Positions 10,111-20,649 of a DNA stretch of 20,992 nt are shown piece by piece. Position 1 is the first letter of the stretch. Every line of letters starts with the position of its first letter. The notes beneath the pieces are model-generated. The model had not been told where the DNA came from. It made no database searches and saw only the letters and a program-made list of their open reading frames with translations. Both the position numbers and the translations under genes were made by a program. The stretch spans positions 2,996,058 through 3,017,049 of the forward strand of contig MU001493.1 in assembly GCA_010093485.1 (NCBI GenBank), written 5' to 3'. The DNA comes from Karstenula rhodostoma CBS 690.94 (Eukaryota > Ascomycota > Dothideomycetes > Pleosporales > Didymosphaeriaceae).

Positions 10111-12477
10111 GTAGATAATATTTATATAATATATTATCTCTAGATTCCTAAATAAATTCTCTATATGGCTATTTAATTAATTACTAGTTATATTAATATC
10201 TTTTACCAGGATAGATAGAAAGTTATAAATAGGGTAATTAAGTAATAGATATAATTCTAGAGTAGGTAGGTAAAAGTATAAGGGAATATATTAGATAAAA
10301 AGAAGCTATCTATCTATAAAATTAAAATCTAAAGCTATTATATATATACTATATTTTTTAGTTAATAATTACCCTCCTTATAAGTAAAAATCTATAATAA
10401 GTAACTAGAAAACTATCTAGTATACCCTATTCTATAGCCTACTATTATTAAATCTCTTTATTCTACTAGTAGGTACTAGTATCGTGTAGATTAATACCTC
10501 TACTTATAATATTTTTAAATACCTTTATTAATTCTATCTAATAGTCTAGTTACGCCTCTAAGGATAATATATTATTAATAAGTATATATATATAGTACTT
10601 CTCTTCTATTTAATCTTAATAATAGACTCTAGTAAAGAGTTACTTAAGCTTTTAGATACTATAATTTAGCTTCTAGAAAACGATATAATTAGTAGACTAT
10701 AGGTTTAACCCTATACTACCTATTTCTAATATTAATATTATAATCTAAGAACTATTAGATTTATCTTCTTAAAAAAAATCTAGGGTAAGGCTATATTTCT
10801 TCTCTATTACTATAGAGGTATAGATATAAATATTATTTCTTCTAAACTCTTTAGATATAAGGGTATTAACCACTTTAGTAATATTTAGCTATAAAGTTTT
10901 TATAATAACCTTACTAGGCTTTTTATTCTAGTACTTTATCTTTATAATCTTATATAGGAGTTCTTTCCCTATTAACTACTTTATATTATTTTTTATATTA
11001 TATATCTCTAGTAGCTTTCTCTATATATTAGGGTTATATAGAAAAGCTAGGAATTTAAGTAGGTTATGGCTTTTAGTAAACTTACTAGATTTCCCTTACT
11101 TATCCTTCTCGCCCTACTACTAATATACTAACTATACTATACTTATTATATTTATAGTAGTAATATAGCTATATATACTAGTCTACTTATCTTTTATAGA
11201 CTTAACCCTAAGTTTATCCTTATTATATTTTACGTAATTTTCCTTATATTTATACTTAACCTTAGTATTTAGCGTGTTTTCCCCCTCTATAACCTAGTAC
11301 CTCTTATCTTTATTTAGCCTTATAGTAATCTTTTTATAGACTAACTTCGTTTTTATATTAATAATAGGCTTACTATTATATTAAAGGGTATTAAGAGGCC
11401 ATATAGTTATAAAGAGTAGTATAGTAAATACTATTATCTCTATAATTATTTTATAATAGTTTAACTACTATAATTTATTATACTTTATACTTATATTACT
11501 AACTATCTTTATAATTAATTTCCCTAATATATTAAGTATTTTTACCCTAAATATAGGATTTAGCTATTAGAGAACTTAGTATATACCTTTTATACTTATC
11601 TACTTAGGCTAATAGAGCTCTAAAGTATAGAAAATATAATATCTAATCTAGTTAGAATAAGTTAGTATACTAAATATACCCTATATAATTGGGTAGGTAC
11701 TATATATAGTATAAAAGGAATCGCGAGTAAAGTTAAAAATTATTTACTATTAGGTACTATTTATACCCTTATAGAACTTATCCTATACTAAAGACTTAAT
11801 TATAAGGAGTTATATATTATATAGATAGGTCTTTAAGTAATTAGTATTTAGGGCTAGGGTTCTATTATTGGGTTTTATCTTAACCCCCTTAATCTAGGTT
11901 AATAAGCTAAACTTAATCTAGATATTTAGGAAGTAGTCTAGTATAGTTAGAATAATAAGGTTAGAAGCTATAGCTAGTATATAGCTATTATTAGACTTAA
12001 CCTTTATAATCTTAGTCTTTATAGATCCTAAAATAATATTTAACCACACTACCCTATATTAAATCTTAAATATATTTATTTATATATAATTCTCCTTTAG
12101 AATAGTTCTATATAGGTAAAGCTATTTTTAAGTATAATACTAAGTATATATACTAATCTCCTTAGTACTAAAAGGACTATACTAGTTTTACTTATTAAAT
12201 ACTCGTATACCCTTTATACCTAACTTAAAAGTAAACCTGAGCCTAGGGTAGCTTTTAAGGAACTGGCTACCCTTAAGAAGTATTTAAATATTATACTTAA
12301 AGCTATTAAGAGTACTATATAGAGTAATAATTAATATATTACTAATTTTAGAAATTTTATTTAAGTATATAGTTTTATAGTTATATAGCGTATACTAGTA
12401 AGTAATTAGTAGTAAGTCTTATAAGGGGTAAATAGATTTATTAGATATATTTAATACCAGATACTATAAAAAGTCCC

Positions 12478-12481
12478 CGCG
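12478..12481. other. GC-rich CGCG island surviving in RIP DNA
   Basis: The stretch ccccgcgggcc around this site is the longest GC-only run noticed in the window. It lies inside the SNF2-like relic just after Walker A (QARGDF in the minus frame). RIP does not target CG directly, which explains its survival. Confidence 0.5.
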
Positions 12482-14250
12482 GGCCTAGTACTATATAACT
12501 ATAGTATAGTTAACCTTATAATACTTTATAATAACTATTTTAAGTATAAATTTAATAGTTTTACCTATATTTAGCTTATTACTATAGATACTACTACTTA
12601 CTATTATATACTCTAACTAGAAGGTCTCTATAATAAAGAAAACCTAGTAGGATTTAATTCTAATACCCTTTACTAGCCTAAAATACTTAAAGGAGATACT
12701 ATTAGTCTACTTTAGTTTATCCCTACTAAGCTAAGAGAGTACCTCTAATCCTTATTATACTATTTCTAGATAAATCCTTATATACTTCTTAGCTAGTATA
12801 AGCTCCTTAGGTATTTAGAAAACTAGAAGTATACTATTATAATTATTATAATTATTATCCTTAGATTTAATTATTTTATCCTTATTAATACTATTATATA
12901 GTGCTACCTAGCCCTTATAATTACTATTAGAGTCTTTAAATAGATACTCCTTATCTTCTATATTATAGACTAAGTAGAAGTATTTTTTCTTATAATATAA
13001 GGTATACTAAACTAGAGGGGTATTATTATTAATCTTAGATTTACTATTAATTAAGATAGTCTTTTCCTTACTTAAGCTAAGGTTTTAGGTGCCTAGTCCT
13101 CTAAAGTTAATATCTTCTTTAAATCTAAGGGATTTATAACTATTATAGAAATTATAAGTAAACTAGATTAAACTATAATTACTAGAAAGGTTTTTATTCT
13201 AGTTATCTTCCTTAGTATTAGTTATAACTATATTAAGATTGCTATAAGTATATAAGGAAGAAGGGTACTTATTACTACTAGTTAGAGGCTTACTAATAAT
13301 ACTACTAGTAGGGTTTTTATTATCTATATTATCTAGATTATTATATATTTTACTAGAGTTACTACTATTATTACCTATAAGGTTACTAGATAATATAGTA
13401 ATAGTATCTATATATATAGTATCTTTAACTACTTGGCTATAAATAGGACTAGAACTATATTATAATATATTAGTATTACTATTTAGACTAATCTAATCCT
13501 TACTAAGAGTATAGCCATCTAAATCTTAATTATTTATACTACCTAAAATAGTATATATTCTATTAGAGTTACTACTATTATTACCTATAAGGTTATTAGG
13601 TAATATAGTAAGGCTACCTATAGGTATATTATTTATAACTAAGCCATTTTCTATATAATAAATAAAAGGCTCTACTCTACCTATTCTATAGTCTTTAGTA
13701 CTAGTTCTTAAGTTTACCTAATAATATTTATAAAATAGAGATAATAGTATATCTCTATTCTACTTTACTTCTACTTTTATTACTATACTAACTTCGTCGC
13801 TCTCTAGTAACTCTAGGAATAGAATAGTAGATATAGTAGCCTTACTAAAACTAAGATTTAAAAGTTCTTAGATTATAATATTAAGAGTTATATAGGTTTA
13901 AATAGAAATATACTTCTTCTTTACCTCTTATATATAAATATAATAATCCTATATAATTTTAAATAGTATATTGGCTTCTTTTACTAATAGTACCCACTAT
14001 ACCCTATTAGTATTACTAATCTAAGATATATTAATAATATTAAGTTTAGTTAGCTTATCTAATATTTTATATTATATAAAGTTAAGTATAAGCTTAGTTT
14101 ACTATAGTTAGGTATAAAATAAAGGGTATATTTTAGTCTAGATAGAGATTTTATATAAATTATAGTATATATTATTAATTAGCTTATTAATTAGTTTCTT
14201 AATTAAGGCTACTACTTACTCGGGTCTATTCTTCTAGGCCAATACTTATA

Positions 14251-14322
14251 TAATAGATAACTTTTATTTAATAGATAATTTAGGCTTAATAGATAATTTA
14301 GGCTTAATAGATAATTTAGGCT
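14251..14322 (-). repeat. 18-bp in-frame tandem repeat (KPKLSI) in the SNF2-like relic
   Basis: Three exact 18-bp units occupy 14269-14286, 14287-14304 and 14305-14322, preceded by a half-diverged unit at 14251-14268. In the minus-strand frame each encodes K-P-K-L-S-I. Three identical units in RIP-mutated DNA mean the unit expanded after RIP, or that identical units were mutated identically. Confidence 0.85.
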
Positions 14323-14934
14323 TAACTATTAGAGTAGTCTCCTTTACTATAGACTTAGGCTTATTATACTAGTTTAGTATTATATAAAGGGTATATACTT
14401 TCTATATATTATTAGGGATTTTTTAAATATTTAATATAGGGATCTTCTATAGTACTAGGGTAGTATAAGTATTTTAGAGAGAGGACTTATAGTCTTTATA
14501 TTACGCATTAGTAGAGTTTATTATAGGGTAGTACTCTCTTAGCTATTTTTTAATACCCTTAAACTAACTAGTAGTAAGGCCGAATATAGTTTTATAATTA
14601 GTATCCTTAAACTCTATAGATTTAGAGTAAGTAGTAAACTAGGCCTAGTTAAATAGTATTAGAGGTAGTATTATAGAAGTTTAGTATAATATAATAGCTA
14701 TATAAGGCTAGAAAGGGTAGTTAGTAGTAAATAGTAGATTATAAGGTTAGGTCTATTAGTATATTTTTATATTAGTTAGTATAGATAGTTAAAGAAGTAA
14801 ATAATTTAATATAGTATTAGTATTAGATTATATTATACTCTCTATTACTAGAGTAAAGGTAAATAGTAAAGAGATACTTAAGAGTAGAATAATTAAAGAA
14901 GTAAAATTACCTTACTATAGGCTAATATTTAGAG

Positions 14935-15039
14935 TATAGTAATTAGGTTATAAGCTAACTTTTTATAAATCTATACTAGTTTATACTAATAGGTAGAGTA
15001 TAGGGATTTTTATATTATATTAAGCTATTATAATAAGCT
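14935..15039 (+). repeat. Direct repeat A1, partner at 15115-15218
   Basis: The best-preserved block, aataggtagagtatagg (14988-15004), followed by an atttttatattata-like run and aagctatta, recurs 180 bp downstream. Identity falls off on both sides. Confidence 0.7.
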
Positions 15040-15114
15040 CCCTATTACCTTAGTAAAAGAGATATAAATATATATTTAATAGTAGAAAATAGAGTAAAGT
15101 AATATTAATTAGTC

Positions 15115-15218
15115 TAAATATATAGTATAATAAGCCAATTTTACCTAAAACTATATAAGCCTATATTAATAGGTAGAGTATAGGATCTTTATATTATACT
15201 AAGCTATTACATTAAGCT
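15115..15218 (+). repeat. Direct repeat A2, partner at 14935-15039
   Basis: This is the second copy, with aataggtagagtatagg at 15168-15184, then tatattatactaagctatta. The offset from the first copy is constant at 180 bp. Confidence 0.7.
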
Positions 15219-15479
15219 ATCGCGTTAAAGTTACTATTATATAGGGGAAAGGAATTAGTAAATATATACTTAAGGATAGGGAATTAATTATATTTAGGTA
15301 AATTATATTACTCTATATTAAAATATAGAGTGTATATTTTATATAGAGTATATTAATATAATATAAGAAAAAAGTATAAAGGGGACTATCTAGGGGTATA
15401 GAGCTATATATTTAAATATAACTAACTAGTTAGTACTATAATATAGAGTAAGAGTAGAAGATATATTAAAAGTATCTTT

Positions 15480-15542
15480 CTAGACCTAGATAGTTAGTAT
15501 ATAATAAATAGTATTAATCCGAGATATTATACTAGATTACTC
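15480..15542 (+). repeat. Direct repeat B1, partner at 15585-15647
   Basis: It starts ctagacctag, then tagttagtatataata, then agtattaat. It shares about 40 well-matched bases with the copy 105 bp downstream. Confidence 0.7.
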
Positions 15543-15584
15543 TATTATAAAGTAGGAGAGTAAAGAGAGATTATAGAAACTATT

Positions 15585-15647
15585 CTAGACCTAGCTAGTT
15601 AGTATATAATAGAGAGTATTAATTATAAATAACTTACTAGGTTACTA
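15585..15647 (+). repeat. Direct repeat B2, partner at 15480-15542
   Basis: It has the same order of blocks (ctagacctag, tagttagtatataata, agtattaat), then a diverged tail. A further weak relative of the tagttagta part lies near 15427. Confidence 0.7.
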
Positions 15648-16266
15648 AGTAGTATAGCTAGGAGTTAAGACTATTAAAGTAATATAGCTATTAAAGAGGG
15701 CACGCCTATACTAGTTATATAACTAGGGTATTTATAATCCCTACTTACTTATACTAACCACGAATTTTCTATCTATAACTAAAATATTTAGGTAGTTCCC
15801 TCTCTTTTTTACCCCTCCTTTTAATCTTATAAATAGTCCCTCTAACTTTAATACCTTCTTCTTACTTTTAGATTTTATACTAGACTAGTATAGCGAGTCT
15901 TTATAATTATACTCTATAAATACACGCCTACCTATTTTATAAATTATTAAAGGTATACTCTCTATATATAAAAGTGCTCTAATAAGCTACTAACTACTAT
16001 ATAGCTATTATTACTATAGATAGTCTAGTAATATATTTTATTACTTATAATACTAACTACCTATTATTTAAGGGAAAGTTTTCTAAGGGTATTATTATAT
16101 TTATAATCTACCTAGAGAAAAAGAAGAATACTACCAATAATACTAATAATAAGACTAAGGATAAAGTTAATAATAAGAATAATAATACTTATAGCCTTTA
16201 TATAGGTAATATCTTTATAAAAAAAGAGTCTATTAGTAGAAAGGACTTACCACTTCTCTATAATAA

Positions 16267-16490
16267 GTATAAGTAATCTAGCTACTTTTAAGCTTAGTAC
16301 CCTAACTAAATATATAACTAGTATAAGTAATCTAGCTATTTTTAAGCTAAATACCCTAGCCATCTCTATAACTAGTATAAGTAATCTAGCTATTTTTAAG
16401 CTAAATACCCTAGCTATCTCTATAACTAGTATAAGTAACCTAGTTATCTTTAAGCTAAATACTCTAACTAAGTATACTATAAGTATAGTA
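16267..16490 (+). repeat. Four 54-bp tandem repeats, 18 residues each
   Basis: Units start at 16267, 16321, 16375 and 16429, exactly 54 bp apart. In the frame of the helicase each encodes Y-K-Q-S-S-Y-F-Q-A-K-Y-P-x-x-x-Y-N-Q with small changes, where the Q are former CAA/CAG. The second and third units are nearly identical; the first and fourth are more diverged. Such Y/Q/N repeats are typical of disordered, assembly-prone N-terminal regions. Confidence 0.9.
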
Positions 16491-19400
16491 ACCTAGGTTA
16501 TCTAGTATTAAACTATTAATTACCTAATAAGTATATAGCCTATAGTAAAAAAGGATATAAGTATAAGAAATATCTAAATAAGTACTCTTACTATCTAGAT
16601 ACTAATTATATAGTTAATATATACTACGCGATCTAATATATAGCCACTCCTATTAAAGTACCTATTACTAAGAATACTTTTACTAAGATATCTACTATTA
16701 TAGATATACCTATTAAAGCGCTAACTAATCTAGATACTATAAAGAATATTAGACCCCCTTTTAGTATATTTAAGGTATTAGAGGTTAGCTAGCTAGAAGT
16801 TATAATATTTATAATAGTATAGCCTAAATATATCTTATTTATATATTTATACTTAGTAACCTTATATCTAAATAAGGATATAGAAGGCTATTAGATTTAT
16901 AAAAAAGTTATCTTCTAAATATCTATTTTTAACCTTTTATAAAATATTAAAATTTATAAGCTCTTATTTAACCTATTTTCTAATAACCCCTTACTTTTAA
17001 AGAAAGATAAGTATAATCTTAAGTAACTTAATACTTTAAATTATAATAAGTTCTATAAGTTAGTCTATAAAAAAAATACTACCTCTAGCCTCTACTATAT
17101 TACCTAGCCAGTAGAATTATATAAAAATAATAATAGTAAAGTAATAGACTACCTTATTTTTAGTCTATTATTTAATAGTAAATAGGGCCTATTTATATTT
17201 TATATATATATACTTTAAGATATAATACTAGAGTATTATTAGGTAGATATCTACTTCTATATTACTACTACCTCGTGGTTTAAAAACGCTATAATTAAAG
17301 CTAATATATTAATAAATAATTATTATATATATAATATCTTAGCTAACTAGTTCCTATATAAGAAGATTAATATCTAATTTAGAATAGAGTTACCCCCTAA
17401 TATACGCCTCTAATATAAGATTAAGGCTTATAAATAGTTTAATTACTATAATAAACTCTTAGTTATATACTTCTTTAATACTATTATAGAATTTAAGGTA
17501 ATACTAAATATAATATTTATACTAATATATATATACCTAGTTAAGATTAGTAAAAACTCTAATTAATACCTCTACTTTATACTTATAGTTATAAATAAGT
17601 ATCTAAACTTTTATATTAATAGTAAGTTTAATATTTAGTTTCTTAATAAGAATATAAATAAGAGTAACACGTAGTATAGAAATATTATACCCCTAAATAG
17701 TTTTAGTAGGGGTCTAGAGTACTATATATAGGTTTAATAACCTTATAACTATAAGTCTAAATTTAACCTAGTACCTAAATTCTTAGCTAATTATATTATA
17801 AAGGCTAGAGATTATAAAGATATTAATAAGCTATAGGCTATACTAAACTATTATCTAGAAATCCAGATCTATATTTAGACTAAGAAACTAAAAAACTAGA
17901 TTAAATATAAAATTAATACCCTATAGAAGCTATTCTAAAAGAAAGAGAAGCTATAGTATCTATTTAATATACTCTTAAATAATAATATACTTAGCCTCCC
18001 TATATATAACTACTTTGGCCTATATATTAAAAAGTATAGGTAGAAAGTTATAGATACTATTATTAACTAAACTACCTATACTATTAGACTAAAGGATAAG
18101 TAGCTAATATATTTTACCTTTTTAAGAAGTTTATAAGGTATAGTTAGCCTTATATAAGGTACTAGTAGTATAGGTAAATCTAGACTAATTAAGGCCACTA
18201 TATACTACTACTATAAGATATTTATAGAAGGTTATAATATAGAATAGCTCTAGGTTATCTTATCTATTAATATATAACTAGATAAACTAGCTATATAAAT
18301 ATATAGCTACCTTATAATATAATATAAAGAGTACTATATAGACTACCTTAATATTAATATTCTATACCCTATTATAGTTTACTAGTATATATAAGTAATA
18401 GAGAAAAAAGTCTAATAGAAAAATATACTTACTAAATATAAGGGTATTAATACTTATCTAGGGTATATACTTGGCCCTAATAATTCTACTACTACTATTA
18501 ATAATAATACTATTAGTAGATCTAGTATAGAGGAACTATTAATTAACTATATACTATATATATTATTAGTAAAGAAGAATAGTACCCTTAATAATATATA
18601 ACTAAAGGAAGGTTATATATCTAAAAAATAGTAAATACTATACCTTACTAATATCTCTATAGTAGATAGACTCTACTATCCTATTACTAACCTAGACCTA
18701 AAAAAATATAAGTTATTTTATAACTTACTTAATAAATATAGTAAAGACTATAAATTTAGGTCTAAGGATATAGAGATACTTAATATAGCTATAAATTATA
18801 TAGTAGCCTACCTAGTTAAGGTTACCTATATTATTTTTATAATACTATATACCCTATTAGAGTATTATATATATATAAAGTTATAGGCCTATACTATACT
18901 CTAGAATAAGGCTAGTAAGACTATTAAATATTAAGTACTTTATTTTTATATTTAGTTATAACTAGATACCTATTATATTCTCTTTAGAGATATTTACTAA
19001 CTATCTCCTATTATAGGATTAGCCAAAGCCATTAAGAACCCCTATTTCTAAAAGTAGACTAGTGTTTTACTATTTATATATCTTCTACTTAGTAGCCTCC
19101 CCTAGCTCTAGTTAGACCTATAATACTAGTATATAGAGGATATTACTAGCTTAATAAATATAGTCTAGCTAGGTAAGTAGCTATATACTAATTCTAGTAT
19201 TAATAACTAGTCTAATATCCCCCTTATCCGCGAGTTTTTTAAAAAGGAACTTAGTATAAAGAAGACGATTTATTTTATTTAGATTATAGGTAAAATTAAT
19301 ATAAATCTAATTATTAAGTTAAGGTTTAATATATCCTTTACTAAATATAGTCTTAGTTTTTTAATCTAGTTTCTTAATTAGGGTTTTAAGGATAAGGATA

Positions 19401-19939
19401 TTCTTATTATTATACCTTATATAGTATAGCGTTTAGCCTATATTATAGGTATCTATATAGTTACTATATACCTATTAAGTAAGGTAAAGGACACTAATAA
19501 GTTTAAAAGTATCTCTAAGGGTATAATAAAGGTAATAATTACTACTATTAATAGTATTTAGAGTTTAGAGAAGGATATTATATTATTTAATAGTATTATT
19601 ACTAGTACCCTTAATTTTATATTTAATATAAACTATATACTATTAGCTCTTACTTACCTTTATAGTAGTATAATTATTATTAGGGATAGTACTACCTATT
19701 AGCTAGTATTAAATAAAAATAAGTATTACTAGAAAACTATATACTACTAGATAGTATATTATTATTATAAGTAGAGGTACTTTATAAATCTAAAGGGTAA
19801 TAAGGCTAAAAAGTAATAGGCTAAGATTAAGCTCCTAGTTAAGCTAAATAAAATACTTACTAACCTCTATACCTTCTAGACTATAGCTTAGGACCCCTAT
19901 AATCTAGGAGATAATAATATCTAGAAAGGCCCTATTTTA

Positions 19940-20360
19940 GATATTTTTAAAGAGCTAAATAATAATAATAATAGTAGTAAAGATAGTAGTAAAGGTAATA
20001 GTAATAATAATAGTAGTAGCTAGAATAATAATAGTAGTAGTAAAGGTAGTAGTAGTAGTAATAATAGTAGCTAGAATAATAATAATAGTAATAAAGATAA
20101 TAGTAGTAATAATAGTAGTATCTAGAATAGTAGTATCTAGAATAATAGTAATAGTAATAAAAGTAGTAATAATAAAAATAGTAGTAGTAATAATAGTATT
20201 ACTAGGGGTAATAATAGTATTACTAGGGGTAATAGTTTCTAGAATAATAATTAGTAGTAAATAAAAGGGTAATAATACTAATAGTAATAATAAGGCTAAT
20301 AGTAGTAGTAAGACTAATAATAGTAGTAAAACTCTAATAGTAGTAGTAAGGCTAGTTATA
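19940..20360 (+). repeat. AAT/AGT-rich microsatellite encoding an N/S (Q) tail
   Basis: About 400 bp consist mainly of aat and agt trinucleotides with interspersed aaa, ggt and gat. In the helicase frame this gives an Asn/Ser-rich tail with Q at TAG/TAA. An 18-bp duplication (aatagtattactaggggt) lies at 20193-20231. From about 20240 to 20325 the same frame reads almost only TAA/TAG, either a polyglutamine tract or a slippage frameshift that is reversed near 20330. AGT after T may be former GGT. Confidence 0.8.
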
Positions 20361-20649
20361 GTTATAAGGGTAGAGATAAAGACTATACCTATAATAACCC
20401 TAATAATAATTACTATACTCTAGATAATTTTACTAAAACTATTAGTATTATAATATTTTATAGTTTATAGTAGGTAATAATATAAAGTAAATAGTTTAAT
20501 TAGAATAATAAAAACTCGCCTCTATAATTAACTACTAGTTTATTATTTAAGGTATAATTATATAGAAAAATAGAGGTAGGAATTAGTATATAATACTACT
20601 ATCCCTATAGAAGTATTACTTAAGATTATTAATAAAGCTTAACTCCTCT

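Larger units (their letters stand above)
7700..10250. other. Gene-free spacer between tail-to-tail relics
   Basis: No convincing reading frame was found between the end of the RecQ-like relic and the end of the SNF2-like relic. The spacer holds the right copy of the direct repeat, a TATA-like element near 7885, an 8-bp inverted repeat (tagagata/tatctcta, about 7907-7925), an AGT run near 8227, and the two inverted arrays of the 50-bp minisatellite. The remainder is AT-rich sequence in which I see nothing further. Confidence 0.6.
10250..14600 (-). pseudogene. RIP-killed SNF2-family ATPase/helicase
   Basis: SNF2 proteins use ATP to move along DNA and remodel chromatin or displace proteins. One minus-strand frame holds from about 14.6 to 10.25 kb; codon starts at 14287, 13099, 12580, 11347 and 10720 all agree. 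N to C: a leader, three KPKLSI repeats (near 14270-14322), a long polar region, and then the motor. Walker A reads NKLNIGKT (12580-12557), from a DE-L-G-x-GKT motif. A VVWL segment and a possible TATP-like motif III (about 12050-11960) follow. The C-terminal lobe is clearest: motif V GSIGLNLQ (10720-10697), and motif VI TRVYYQDQ..YIYIL (about 10633-10585), from an ARVHRQGQ-type motif. The length of about 1,450 codons is large for the motor alone, with most of the excess N-terminal. It is transcribed away from the UPF1-like relic. The family call is good at the C terminus; the middle motifs are tentative and no close relative is named. Confidence 0.75.
14600..15850. other. Divergent intergenic region with duplicated segments
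   Basis: About 1.25 kb lie between the 5' ends of the SNF2-like (minus) and UPF1-like (plus) relics. No gene is supported. It contains two related segments 180 bp apart (14935-15039 and 15115-15218) and two more 105 bp apart (15480-15542 and 15585-15647). It would have carried the promoters of both helicase genes. No individual promoter element can be called. Confidence 0.5.

Noticed and set aside
12246..12272. Hairpin gggtagc/gctaccc in the SNF2-like relic
   Set aside because: A 7-bp stem with a 13-base loop inside a coding frame is likely chance, though the surrounding bases keep two TG words.
16267..16490. CRISPR array
   Set aside because: The 54-bp units are contiguous tandem repeats without variable spacers and are in frame with the helicase.
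18158..18184. Walker A GTGGTGKSR-like motif taken at first as a Helitron PIF1 helicase
   Set aside because: The motifs that follow (Q-L-S-P with NPYF, QYRM-like, DSxQGxE-like, ALTRAR-like) fit UPF1-type SF1 helicases, and no Rep HUH domain or Helitron end was seen.
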